A stretch of DNA of 8,114 bases from Christensenella sp. UBA5399 (GCA_002407725.1 DHOD01000156.1:6137-14250); one strand, 5' to 3'; numbered from the stretch's first letter, positions 1-7,754 are shown. Program-made: numbers and translations. Notes: generated from the letters alone by a model not told the origin.

Positions 1-2076
1 TGAATTAGCAGTTGCGTGAGAAAGCGCTTCGTTAGCTTCCTTCATTTCCACCATAAACGTACTTTCACCCGCCGCAAGGTCGTCGGATGCGCCCACACGG
101 GTGAACATCCTGTCCACTAGGCATATTTCCGCCTTTTTCGCCGGGACAAAGCAGCCGATATGGGCCATCAGCACAATCAGACCGGTCTGGCGCATATACG
201 TGCTTTTACCCGCCATATTGGGCCCTGTGATCAGCAGCAGCCGCCTGTCCTGTCTGTCCAGGTATACGTCATTGGGTACAAACCCATCCTTGAGCACTTT
301 TTCTACGACAGGGTGCCTGCTTTCGCTTAAGTTGATCACATCGCCGTCTGTTATGACCGGGCGGATATAATTGTTCTCGCATGCCACAAACGCAAAAGAC
401 TGGAGCACATCCAACTGTGCCAGCGCCGCAGCGCAACCCTGCATCCTGCCGATGTTCTGCTCCAATACATCGCGTATGTCGCCGAATATCTGGTATTCCG
501 TCTGTTTGCGCCTGTCTTCCGCCCCCAGTATCTCTTCTTCTTTTTCTTTCAGTTCGCCCGTGATAAAACGCTCGCAGTTGACTAGCGTCTGCTTTCGTTT
601 GTACCTGTACGGCACCAGCTTCAGGTACGATTTTGTGACTTCTATGTAATATCCAAATACCTTGTTATACCGGACTTTCAGGTTTTTAATGCCCGTTTCT
701 TCCTGCTCCTTCCTCTCGAGCAGGCTGATCCATTGCTGGCCGTTTTTCGAAAGGCCGATCAGCTTGTCCACCCCGGCGTCAAACCCTTCCTTGATGATCC
801 CGCCTTCCGTAATGACAACCGGCGGGTCTTCCGCAATCGCTTTGTCAAGCAACGCGCCAACATCTTCCATCAGGTCGATTTTGGCGGCGATACGCTGTAA
901 TAATGCAGACTTTCCTTTTTCCTCCAGCACTTGCCTTAACGCGGGCAGCGCCCGCAGTGATTCCGCAAGCGCCAGGCAGTCGCGTGCGTTGATCGTTTTG
1001 TATGATATCTTTGCAATGATCCGTTCCAGATCCCGGATTTGTTTCAGGTGCTCGATCAACACCTCCCGCAGGTATATTTCGTCTGCAATCTCCTGCACGG
1101 CATCCAGGCGCATGTTGATTTTTTCCCGGTCATTCAACGGCCGCAATATGGTTTTTTTGAGCAGCCGCGCGCCCGGCGATGTGCGTGTTTTGTCCAGCAG
1201 CCAGAGCAACGAGCCTTTTTTGCCCCCGTCCATAATGGTGCGGGTCAGTTCCAGATTCCTGATCGCATTGTTGTCCAGCATCATATATGCGCTGTCCCTG
1301 TATGTGACAATACGGTTGATGTGTGTCAGCGCATTCATCTGGGTTTCGCTTAAGTACTGTATCAGCGCACCCGCTGCATTGACCGCCCCGGGCATGCCGG
1401 CACACCCGAATGCATCCAGCTTCTTCACCTTAAAGTGCTTTTTGAGGGCGTCTGTTGCCGTTTTGGGCTCGTATGCCCAATCGTAATACGGATTGACAAA
1501 ACTTGCCCTAAGCGTCGTACCTGCAAACATTTTCAATGCTTTTTTGATTTGCGAATCTGCCGCAATAATCTCCCGGGGATTGATCCGCCCCAATGGGCCC
1601 GCAATATCCTCCGTGCACTCGATCACACTGAATTCCCCTGTGGAAACATCGCAATAACAGATGCCGCTGTTTTTTCCGTCCAGCCACACAGAGGCAATAT
1701 AGTTGTTCTCCGTCTCTGTCAACAGAGAATCCTCTATAACTGTGCCGGGGGTCACAATACGCGTCACACCGCGCTTGACAAGCCCTTTGGCAAGCGCCGG
1801 ATCCTCCAGTTGGTCACAGATTGCCACTTTATATCCCTTTTCGATCAGCTTGGCCAGGTATCCGTTGAGCGCATGGTGCGGCACGCCGCACATTGGCGCA
1901 CGCTCCTCCAGCCCGCAGTCACGGCCCGTCAGCACCAGCCCCAGCTCGCCCGCGGCAGTTTTCGCATCTTCAAAAAACGTCTCGTAAAAATCCCCCAGAC
2001 GAAAAAAAAGTATGGCGTCCTTATATTCTTCCTTTAAATCGATATATTGCTGCATCATTGGCGTCAGTTTTGCCAT
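1..2076 (-). CDS. mutS: DNA mismatch repair protein MutS (partial, C-terminus beyond left edge)
   Basis: MutS is the ATP-dependent mismatch sensor that binds mispaired DNA and recruits MutL. The frame starts at ATG 2076 and stays open to base 1, giving 692 residues of a family usually about 850-880 long. The N-terminal mismatch-binding domain carries the Phe-X-Glu wedge as F30-Y31-E32 (in RLGDFYETFFEDA). The connector and core follow, then the clamp-region motif KVFGYYIEVTKS. The ATPase domain has Walker A GPNMAGKST at residues 618-626, then DRMFTRVGASDDLAAGESTF and MVEMKEAN. The visible protein stops just before the expected Walker B (DEIGRGTS) and the helix-turn-helix dimerisation part. The start overlaps the miaB stop by one base (TGATG), and AGGGGAG lies 8 bases upstream. 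No frameshift was seen. mutL and other miaB/mutS partners may lie past the left edge, which is inference. Confidence 0.97.
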   Translation of the reverse strand, partial: MAKLTPMMQQYIDLKEEYKDAILFFRLGDFYETFFEDAKTAAGELGLVLTGRDCGLEERAPMCGVPHHALNGYLAKLIEKGYKVAICDQLEDPALAKGLVKRGVTRIVTPGTVIEDSLLTETENNYIASVWLDGKNSGICYCDVSTGEFSVIECTEDIAGPLGRINPREIIAADSQIKKALKMFAGTTLRASFVNPYYDWAYEPKTATDALKKHFKVKKLDAFGCAGMPGAVNAAGALIQYLSETQMNALTHINRIVTYRDSAYMMLDNNAIRNLELTRTIMDGGKKGSLLWLLDKTRTSPGARLLKKTILRPLNDREKINMRLDAVQEIADEIYLREVLIEHLKQIRDLERIIAKISYKTINARDCLALAESLRALPALRQVLEEKGKSALLQRIAAKIDLMEDVGALLDKAIAEDPPVVITEGGIIKEGFDAGVDKLIGLSKNGQQWISLLERKEQEETGIKNLKVRYNKVFGYYIEVTKSYLKLVPYRYKRKQTLVNCERFITGELKEKEEEILGAEDRRKQTEYQIFGDIRDVLEQNIGRMQGCAAALAQLDVLQSFAFVACENNYIRPVITDGDVINLSESRHPVVEKVLKDGFVPNDVYLDRQDRRLLLITGPNMAGKSTYMRQTGLIVLMAHIGCFVPAKKAEICLVDRMFTRVGASDDLAAGESTFMVEMKEANEALSHATANS

Positions 2077-3437
2077 CAGTTCTTCTCCCCTGCCTCACCC
2101 AGTTCTCCAAAAAGTGTCGTCCGTTTTGCCTGTATAATTTTTACATTGCAGAAATCCCCGATCAAAGATTGAACGCCCGAAAAATTCACCATCTTTCCTC
2201 CGTCGGTCCTGCCGCAAACATGATTGCGGTCTCTTGTGCTCATTCCTTCCACCAGTACCTGCTGCACCGTTCCCTCATATTTCTTGATTGTTTCTTCTAC
2301 AATCCCGTTCTGCAGGTCGATCAACCGTACGATCCGGTCGCGTTTGACCGCGTCGTCTATCTCACCGGGCATACTTGCGGCTTTTGTGCCCCTGCGCCTG
2401 GAATATACAAACGTAAAGGCGGAATCAAAGCGCACTGCCTCCAGCAATGACATTGTCTCCATAAAATCTGCTTCACTTTCGCCGGGAAAACCCACAATGA
2501 TGTCCGTTGTAAGCACTATGTCCGGTACCGCGTCACGGATAGCGCCCACCAAATTCAGGTATTGCTCCCTTGTATATCCCCTGTTCATGTTTTGCAGCAC
2601 AGTGTCGCTCCCTGCCTGCACAGGCAGGTGTACATGTTTACATACCTTCCGGTTTGCGGCAATCACCTTGATCAACCTGTCGGACAGGTCTTTGGGGTGA
2701 GAGGTCATAAACCGTATCCTGCTGATATCCGTATCGCTGCAAATCCGGCTCAAAAGTGACGGAAAATCCGTACCATCCACCCCGTGGTAAGAGTTCACAT
2801 TTTGGCCGAGGAGCATCACTTCCCTATATCCGTTGCCCGCCAGCCCGTTTATTTCATCCAAGATGTTTGCAGCCTCACGGGAGCGCTCCCTTCCCCGTAC
2901 ATAGGGGACAATACAGTACGAGCAAAAATTGTTGCACCCGTACATGATATTGACAGAAGCAAGCGGCGGAGTTTCCCTGATAATGGGAATCCCTTCCTGG
3001 ATTTCCTGGTTGTCTTGCGCGACAGCAAATACCCTCTTCCCTTCCAGGAGGCACTGCCCCACCATCTGCGGCAACAAATGCAGGTTGTGCGTTCCCATAA
3101 CAATGTTCACAAAAGGAAACATATCAAACAATCTTTTTGCGCTTTCATCCTGCTGGGTCATACATCCACAGACTGCAATGATTTTATCGTGGTTCTCTTC
3201 CTTCAGCTTTTTAAGCGCGCCCACATTGCCAAACGTTTTTTGTTCCGCATTCTCGCGCACACAGCATGTGTTAAACACAATCATATCCGCATCGTCAAGC
3301 GTACCAGAAGGCCTGTAGCCGATTGATTCAAGTAATCCGCCGATTTTTTCGGATTCATGGTCATTCATTTGACATCCGTACGTTTTGATATAGTATTTCA
3401 GATGATTTGCATCAATATATTCTTTAAGCGAAAGCAT
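2076..3437 (-). CDS. miaB: tRNA-2-methylthio-N6-dimethylallyladenosine synthase MiaB
   Basis: MiaB is a radical-SAM methylthiotransferase that converts i6A37 to ms2i6A37 in tRNAs reading UNN codons, using two 4Fe-4S clusters. Numbering from ATG 3437 (453 residues), the N-terminal MTTase domain has the cluster cysteines C22 (KTYGCQMND), C58 (NTCCVREN) and C92 (CGCM). The radical-SAM CxxxCxxC is C168, C172, C175, followed by IVPYVRGRERSR. REVMLLGQNVNSYHG and a C-terminal TRAM domain (from about residue 375) are also typical of MiaB rather than MtaB or RimO. The frame is open to a TTG at 3476, but that TTG lies upstream of a perfect TATAAT at 3454-3459. ATG 3446 has no Shine-Dalgarno site, while ATG 3437 has a modest GGA four bases upstream, so 3437 is preferred with 3446 possible. 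The gene ends in the mutS overlap. Confidence 0.96.
   Translation of the reverse strand: MLSLKEYIDANHLKYYIKTYGCQMNDHESEKIGGLLESIGYRPSGTLDDADMIVFNTCCVRENAEQKTFGNVGALKKLKEENHDKIIAVCGCMTQQDESAKRLFDMFPFVNIVMGTHNLHLLPQMVGQCLLEGKRVFAVAQDNQEIQEGIPIIRETPPLASVNIMYGCNNFCSYCIVPYVRGRERSREAANILDEINGLAGNGYREVMLLGQNVNSYHGVDGTDFPSLLSRICSDTDISRIRFMTSHPKDLSDRLIKVIAANRKVCKHVHLPVQAGSDTVLQNMNRGYTREQYLNLVGAIRDAVPDIVLTTDIIVGFPGESEADFMETMSLLEAVRFDSAFTFVYSRRRGTKAASMPGEIDDAVKRDRIVRLIDLQNGIVEETIKKYEGTVQQVLVEGMSTRDRNHVCGRTDGGKMVNFSGVQSLIGDFCNVKIIQAKRTTLFGELGEAGEKN
2085..2091 (-). promoter_or_regulatory. Ribosome binding site of mutS inside the miaB 3' end
   Basis: AGGGGAG on the minus strand is separated by 8 bases from the mutS ATG. 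It lies within the last codons of miaB. With the TGATG stop/start overlap it supports translational coupling of the two genes and fixes the mutS start. Confidence 0.7.
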
Positions 3438-3453
3438 ATTTTCCATATAAAAT

Positions 3454-3459
3454 ATTATA
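3454..3459 (-). promoter_or_regulatory. Candidate -10 box for miaB-mutS
   Basis: The minus strand has a perfect TATAAT here, 17 bases before ATG 3437. A TTGACT at 3471-3476 is only 11 bases away, too close to be the matching -35. Hexamers at 16-18 bases are poor (for example TGGCTT). A start of transcription near 3447 would leave almost no leader before ATG 3446. Reading through from trkH is equally possible, because no terminator is visible in the 30-70 bases between the genes. Confidence 0.35.
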
Positions 3460-3506
3460 GTATAACAGGCAGTCAAAAGCCAGAACTGAAACGATAAAAA
3501 CTCAAA

Positions 3507-4955
3507 TTACCGTCGCCACATGGATGGCGCAAACAACATGAGCATAGGGAATATTTCCAGCCTCCCAATCAACATATCGGCGCTCAATACCAGTTTGCTC
3601 AAGCCTGAAAACATGGAATAATTGCCTACGGGCCCAACCAGGTCTAACCCCGGCCCAATGTTGTTCATACACGCAACTACGGATGTCGCAGTCGTCTCCA
3701 GTGAAAAATTATCCAGTGCAATGATGATAACGGAAATAAGCCCCACAAATATATATGCCGCAAGAAAACTCTGGGTTGCGCGAATGGTGTCGTCGTCGAC
3801 AACGTTGCCGTTCATATGTACCAGAGAAACGGAACGGGGACGTATTAACCGCTTGATATCGCGTACAAATGTTTTCCCCAGGAGCAGGACGCGCGCAATT
3901 TTAATCCCGCCGCCCGTAGAACCCGCGCACGCGCCCAGAAACATTAAAATGACCAATATGGTACGTGAATATTGCGGCCAGAGGTCAAAGTTTGCGGTTG
4001 CAAAACCCGTTGTGGTCATAATGGATGAAACCTGGAAGAACGCCTGATGCAGCGATTCTCCAAACAAATAATCAAAATAGGGTAATATATTGATGGTAAT
4101 GGTGACGACGGAGACGGCCATAATCCCTATATAAAGCCATAACTCCTGATTTTTTAATACCTTTTTGAATTCACGCAGCAGCAAAAAATAGTAAATATTG
4201 AAATTCACCCCAAACAACAGCATAAAGATGCCAACAACCGTTTGCAAATAGGGGGAATAACTTGCCATGCTATCGTTCAATATTGCAAATCCACCCGTAC
4301 CGGCCGTGCCGAACGCCGTTGTGACACTGTCAAACAACGGCATTCCCCCCGCCAGCAGAAATATAATCAATATGCCCGTCATGCCAATATATATGGCATA
4401 AAGCATTTTTGCGGAATCGTGCAATCGCGGCGTCATCTTATCTACCTGGGGACCGGGGCTTTCCGCGCGCAGCAGGTTCATGGAATGACCGGTGTTTTTT
4501 GTAAGGGGGATAATGGCCAGCAAAAATACCAACACGCCCATGCCCCCCAGCCAGTGCGTAAAACTGCGCCACCACAGCAAGCTCATGGGCATGGCTTCTA
4601 CATTGCTCAATATGGATGCGCCTGTAGTAGTAAAACCGGAGACAGTCTCAAATAAACTGTCCAGATAACTGGGGATACTGCCGCTGATACAAAAAGGCAG
4701 CGCCCCAAACAACGACACCACAATCCATGCCATCGCAACGATCATAAAGCCTTCACGGGCATAGATCGTTATTTTTTTTGGTTTTACAAGGTAAGCGAGC
4801 AGGCTGACGCCCACCAGCGCAATGATGGCCCATATAAAGCCGTATGCTGCAGAATATTCCTTTTGTACAAACGCAATGATCAGCGGGGGAACCATGACAA
4901 CCGCCTCGACCCGCATGATGATGGATACCACATAAACAACCATTCGCCGGTTCAT
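3507..4955 (-). CDS. trkH: Potassium uptake protein TrkH (Trk/Ktr/HKT channel subunit)
   Basis: TrkH is the membrane pore of a K+ uptake system, gated by the cytoplasmic TrkA ring. The 482-residue protein is strongly hydrophobic, with a helical hairpin at the N-terminus (about residues 5-57) and four repeated M1-P-M2 units. The pore loops carry the filter glycines: TTTGAS (G112), AGTGGF (G221/G222), TTTGFA (G317) and NNIGPG (G434). The helix-breaking ACAGSTGGGIKIAR (residues 342-355) is a hallmark of TrkH. The C-terminus GRLEIFPMLMLFAPSMWRR matches the usual family ending, so the protein is complete. The ATG overlaps the trkA stop by four bases (ATGA), and a strong GAGGGAGGG lies 6 bases upstream, which suggests balanced, coupled synthesis with TrkA. 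KtrB is the close alternative, but the length, the loop-2 GGF and the two-RCK partner favour TrkH. Confidence 0.95.
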   Translation of the reverse strand: MNRRMVVYVVSIIMRVEAVVMVPPLIIAFVQKEYSAAYGFIWAIIALVGVSLLAYLVKPKKITIYAREGFMIVAMAWIVVSLFGALPFCISGSIPSYLDSLFETVSGFTTTGASILSNVEAMPMSLLWWRSFTHWLGGMGVLVFLLAIIPLTKNTGHSMNLLRAESPGPQVDKMTPRLHDSAKMLYAIYIGMTGILIIFLLAGGMPLFDSVTTAFGTAGTGGFAILNDSMASYSPYLQTVVGIFMLLFGVNFNIYYFLLLREFKKVLKNQELWLYIGIMAVSVVTITINILPYFDYLFGESLHQAFFQVSSIMTTTGFATANFDLWPQYSRTILVILMFLGACAGSTGGGIKIARVLLLGKTFVRDIKRLIRPRSVSLVHMNGNVVDDDTIRATQSFLAAYIFVGLISVIIIALDNFSLETTATSVVACMNNIGPGLDLVGPVGNYSMFSGLSKLVLSADMLIGRLEIFPMLMLFAPSMWRR

Positions 4956-6340
4956 ATGCGGCCCTCCCTCACTTCTCGTAAAAATGATTCATCAAATATT
5001 TCATCCAGATCGCTAATGACCCGGTTGACCGTTGTCACAACAACAATATCGTCGCCATTTTCCAGCGTATCGTTTCCCTTGGGTATCAAAATCCGGTTGC
5101 CGCGAATAATGCAGGCAATCAGGATATTCTTCTTTAACTTTAAATCCTTGAGCGTGATATCAACACAGCAAATATTCTCATCCACGTGGAATTCCAACGC
5201 TTCCATCTGTCCAATCCGATGCAGCGTCATCACTGCATTCCCCAATGTGTTTTGCATGGCGCGCACATAGCGGACGATATCGCGCGAGCATAATTCCTTG
5301 GGGCTGACGATGCTTTTGATCCCTTTATCCCGGAACACTTCGTAATACTCGGTTCGGTTTATTTTTGTGACCACCTTTGGAACGCCTACAAAATCGGCAT
5401 ACATGGAGATAATCAGGTTTTCTTCATCCATATTGGTTAACGTGACAACCGCGTCTGTTTTTTCGATTCCTTCGGCATCCAGCACGCCTTTTTCCGTTCC
5501 ATCCGCGAGTATAATTGTAGCGGAGGGCAGAATCTCCGCGAGCAACATACTCTTCTCTTCGTCTTTTTCAATCAATTTAACGTTGATGCCTGCGTCAAGC
5601 AACTCACGCGCAAGATATATGGCCGTGCGCGATCCCCCAATCAGCATGACAGCTTTTATTTTCCGTTGGTAGATATCCATGTTGCGTATCAGTTTGGCTA
5701 AATCTGTAGTGGAGGCAGTTACAAAAACGATATCCCGCTCCTGCAGCATAAAATTGCCGTCCGGAATAAATACCTCATCTCCCCGCTCAACCGCGCAAAC
5801 CAGCACATTTACTTTAGCGATACGGTATAAATCAGATAATTTTTTTCCAATTAACTTACTGCCATCCCTGATCTGAAACTCTACAATTTCTACACGGCCT
5901 TTTACAAACGAATCCCTTTGCAGAAAAGAAGGAAACTGCAGCATGCGAAAGATTTCGCTGGCCGCTGTCAGTTCGGGGTTCACATACATACTGAGCCCCA
6001 GTTCTTCTTTCATCAAAAAAAGCTGTGAAGCGTACTCCATGTTTCTGACACGCGCGATCGTATGCGGGCACCCCAATTTGCGCGCCAACATACAGCAAAG
6101 CAGATTTGTTTCATCGGCTGATGTGGCCGCAATCAACAAGTCGCTGTGCGCTACATCTGCGGCTGTTTGCACGCGCAACGCCGCGCCATTGCCATGTACC
6201 ACCATGACATCCAATGCCTCCACCGCTTCACGCAACACCGACTTATTGCTGTCTATGACAATGATATCGTGTCCTTCTTCAGAAAGCTGTACGGAAAGTT
6301 CTGATCCCACCTTGCCATCCCCGACAATAACGATTCTCAT
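4952..6340 (-). CDS. trkA: Trk system potassium uptake protein TrkA (two RCK domains)
   Basis: TrkA is the cytoplasmic regulatory subunit that binds NAD(H) or ATP/ADP and gates TrkH. At 462 residues it has the full double-RCK layout. The first Rossmann fold starts at residue 1 with G7-D8-G9-K10-V11-G12 and the acidic D30 at the end of strand 2 (IVIDSN). The first TrkA-C lobe is at about 140-225 (for example KLIGKKLSDL). The second Rossmann fold begins at about 230, and the second TrkA-C lobe at about 370-455 (for example LILIPKGNDTLENGDDIVVV-like ending read as ILIPKGNDTLENGDD). The second nucleotide loop is degenerate: GGSRTA (235-240) replaces GxGxxG. The start is ATG 6340 with AGGGGA 6 bases upstream. 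The gene has its own promoter and overlaps trkH by four bases. Confidence 0.95.
   Translation of the reverse strand: MRIVIVGDGKVGSELSVQLSEEGHDIIVIDSNKSVLREAVEALDVMVVHGNGAALRVQTAADVAHSDLLIAATSADETNLLCCMLARKLGCPHTIARVRNMEYASQLFLMKEELGLSMYVNPELTAASEIFRMLQFPSFLQRDSFVKGRVEIVEFQIRDGSKLIGKKLSDLYRIAKVNVLVCAVERGDEVFIPDGNFMLQERDIVFVTASTTDLAKLIRNMDIYQRKIKAVMLIGGSRTAIYLARELLDAGINVKLIEKDEEKSMLLAEILPSATIILADGTEKGVLDAEGIEKTDAVVTLTNMDEENLIISMYADFVGVPKVVTKINRTEYYEVFRDKGIKSIVSPKELCSRDIVRYVRAMQNTLGNAVMTLHRIGQMEALEFHVDENICCVDITLKDLKLKKNILIACIIRGNRILIPKGNDTLENGDDIVVVTTVNRVISDLDEIFDESFLREVREGRI
4962..4970 (-). promoter_or_regulatory. Strong ribosome binding site of trkH
   Basis: GAGGGAGGG on the minus strand ends 6 bases before the trkH ATG and lies inside the last codons of trkA. 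It fixes the trkH start at 4955. Confidence 0.7.
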
Positions 6341-6367
6341 GTTCTATCCCCTGTTTTTTGTTTGCGC

Positions 6368-6381
6368 GTATCCCTGGATAC
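6368..6381. promoter_or_regulatory. Perfect 14-base dyad at the predicted trkA transcription start
   Basis: On the minus strand GTATCC-AG-GGATAC is a perfect 6-2-6 inverted repeat. It begins 7 bases after the -10 box, so it covers the predicted +1 and the first transcribed bases. The 2-base centre is too short for an RNA hairpin loop, so a dimeric repressor site is the likelier reading. The function is inferred. Confidence 0.4.
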
Positions 6382-6387
6382 AGACTG

Positions 6388-6416
6388 ATTTTATCAAACA
6401 CTTGCACGATAGACAA
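6388..6416 (-). promoter_or_regulatory. Promoter of trkA-trkH (sigma-A type, extended -10)
   Basis: On the minus strand the -35 is TTGTCT (6416-6411, 4 of 6 matches to TTGACA) and the -10 is TAAAAT (6393-6388, 5 of 6 to TATAAT). The spacer is exactly 17 bases, with a TG one base before the -10 (TGATAAAAT). Transcription would start near 6381, giving a leader of about 40 bases before the trkA ATG. Confidence 0.65.
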
Positions 6417-6597
6417 GGTCAGTTACAAAAGAATCACAGAAAAACTATATCTTTAAATGCTGCACGGCAAAAACAGATCAAATTCTCTTGTGCAAAACAA
6501 TCATTTTTTAATGGATTTGCGTGTGGCACCGCCCATAAAATACGATCAATACAGGTTTTCCGACAACCAACCATCGATAACGGCGATATGTAGGAAA
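6417..6597. other. Intergenic stretch between the lipid kinase gene and the trkA promoter
   Basis: About 180 AT-rich bases hold no convincing gene. Frames that cross it on either strand have no Shine-Dalgarno site or recognisable product. No clear intrinsic terminator for the lipid kinase gene was found: the GGGG-AAGG-CCCC hairpin at its 3' end lacks a following T run. A weak TTGCAC/GTGCAG pairing on the minus strand has a 24-base loop. No riboswitch was recognised. Confidence 0.4.
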
Positions 6598-7560
6598 TTA
6601 AGCAGGGGCCTTCCCCGTACCTTTGGCGCAGGTTTTGTTTTTTCGGCCATCGGGAAGGCCGGTAATGATTTGCAGTGCGCCTTCCTTGACTGTGATTTCG
6701 ACGGATTGATAGGCGCCCGCATCTTCCCCGTCCACTGTCCATGCGGTTTCTTTTTCAAATTCAATGCGTATGTTGGATGCGCTATGTAATGAGACACCAA
6801 ACCGGTCAAACTTTTTCAAGAAAACACCATTGCAAACAATTCGTACAAATGCCAGCTTGCTATTGATGGTTTCAACAAGCAATAATTCCAGTTGTCCGTC
6901 ATCAAAGCATACATCCTGCTCTTTTAATCTGATTGCGCCGCCGCCAATGGTGGGCGTGTTGGAAATACTGCCGAAGATATAATCGCCTTCCTGCATATGT
7001 CCGTCGAAAAAGACCTTTGCATGGACCGGCTCCATCTGCTTAATGTGCTTCATATAATGGAAAATATACGCCAAAAACCCAAGTTTGTTTTTATATTTCT
7101 GCGGTGTCGAATAGGCTACGGCTGTTAACGCACCGAAGCCTGCAAAATAATTATAATACTTTTCTTTGTTAAACACGCCAATGTCATGTATTGCAGTGTG
7201 GTTTGCTTTTAAAAGTTTTATGTTTTTTTTGATATTCTTGGGAATCTTCAGTGTTCGGGCAACCGCGTTGGAAGTGCCAAGCGGAATATAGTGAATCAGC
7301 AAATCCTTTTTTATTTGCTGCAACCCGGTCACAACTTCGTTCAACGTTCCGTCGCCCCCACCGCACACAAGAAGCTGCGCATGCTGTGCGTTTTCCCTGG
7401 CAAGCCTGGTTGCGTCGCCTTTTCCTTTTGTCAGATAACAATCAAGATGATACTCAGGACTAAGGGCATTCGTGATGGCATCAATAACGGGCTCTAGGGC
7501 CTTCTTTTTACCGGCGGCCGGGTTCATGATGCATAGGGCGTTTTTTTTAACCGCTGTCAT
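6598..7560 (-). CDS. Diacylglycerol kinase family lipid kinase (YegS/DgkB-like)
   Basis: The predicted activity is ATP-dependent phosphorylation of diacylglycerol or a related lipid at the inner face of the membrane, feeding phosphatidate back to phospholipid synthesis. The 320-residue protein has the DAGK catalytic domain first: IMNPAAGKKKA (residues 11-21), the glycine-rich nucleotide loop GGGDGTLNE (67-75), and IPLGTSNAVAR (92-102). The last is closer to the GTANVLAR variant than to the common GTxNDFAR form. Then come HDIGVF (from 125), YFAGFGA (138-144), the GGG at 206-208, DDGQLEL (220-226) and VDGE (276-279). A lysine-rich tail of about 16 residues follows the usual end near ITGLP. ATG 7560 overlaps the stop of a short upstream frame (ATGA). 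GAGG lies 10 bases upstream, a rather long spacing. The exact lipid substrate cannot be read from sequence. Confidence 0.9.
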   Translation of the reverse strand: MTAVKKNALCIMNPAAGKKKALEPVIDAITNALSPEYHLDCYLTKGKGDATRLARENAQHAQLLVCGGGDGTLNEVVTGLQQIKKDLLIHYIPLGTSNAVARTLKIPKNIKKNIKLLKANHTAIHDIGVFNKEKYYNYFAGFGALTAVAYSTPQKYKNKLGFLAYIFHYMKHIKQMEPVHAKVFFDGHMQEGDYIFGSISNTPTIGGGAIRLKEQDVCFDDGQLELLLVETINSKLAFVRIVCNGVFLKKFDRFGVSLHSASNIRIEFEKETAWTVDGEDAGAYQSVEITVKEGALQIITGLPDGRKNKTCAKGTGKAPA

Positions 7561-7754
7561 TGGGTCATCGCCTCGCCTAATCTTATACCAATCCCAATCA
7601 AAGCGGCAACACCGTTTGATGAATCCTTTGGTTCAATAGAAATGTCGTTTTTAGACTTTCTATTTGGGATCAGTATTTGTTACTTTAAAATATGTCCTTT
7701 AGAATATATAACACAGCCGATCAAAATTAAACAAAACTCAATTCGGCAAATCAT
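7557..7754 (-). pseudogene. Possible decayed small membrane protein gene or leader frame before the lipid kinase gene
   Basis: From ATG 7754 the minus strand reads 24 codons to TAA at 7682-7680, then 40 more codons in the same frame to TGA at 7559-7557. That last stop overlaps the lipid kinase ATG as ATGA. The first segment (MICRIEFCLILIGCVIYSKG) resembles a short membrane anchor. The second has a basic, polar stretch (NRKSKNDISIEPKDSSN) and then GVAALIGIGIRLGEAMTQ. A single C-to-T change (CAA to TAA) would explain the break. GGGG sits only 3 bases before the ATG, a poor spacing, and codon use is more AT-rich than in the neighbours. No family is recognised. It may be chance, a remnant, or a leader. 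Confidence 0.25.
7705..7734 (-). promoter_or_regulatory. Candidate promoter for the lipid kinase gene
   Basis: The minus strand has TTGTTT (7734-7729), an 18-base spacer, and TATATA (7710-7705) preceded by TG one base upstream (extended -10). The -35 matches only 3 of 6. Transcription would start near 7698, giving a leader of about 140 bases. The element lies inside the interrupted frame, which argues against that frame being translated from ATG 7754 on this transcript. Confidence 0.3.

Noticed and set aside
101..2037. Several long plus-strand frames across the left 2 kb (for example 662-1486 and 1435-2037)
   Set aside because: They are antisense to mutS, whose minus-strand frame is continuous with clear MutS motifs. 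They have no ribosome sites or known domains.
2784..3326. Plus-strand frame of 180 codons opposite miaB
   Set aside because: It is antisense to the conserved radical-SAM and MTTase motifs of miaB, and its composition looks like a shadow.
3454..3476. TTGACT plus TATAAT as a complete promoter for miaB
   Set aside because: The spacing is 11 bases, too short for sigma-A. Only the -10 box is kept, as a candidate.
6341..6597. A c-di-AMP (ydaO-type) or other riboswitch before the potassium transporter genes
   Set aside because: The predicted leader after the promoter is only about 40 bases. No riboswitch core was recognised in the rest of the gap.
6598..6625. GGGG-AAGG-CCCC hairpin at the end of the lipid kinase gene as a terminator
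   Set aside because: The stem is only 4 bp and lies inside the coding region. It is followed by TGCTTAATTT rather than a T run.
6434..6809. Minus and plus frames across the 3' end of the lipid kinase gene and the gap before trkA
   Set aside because: They overlap the lipid kinase in other frames, show no recognisable product, and lack start signals.
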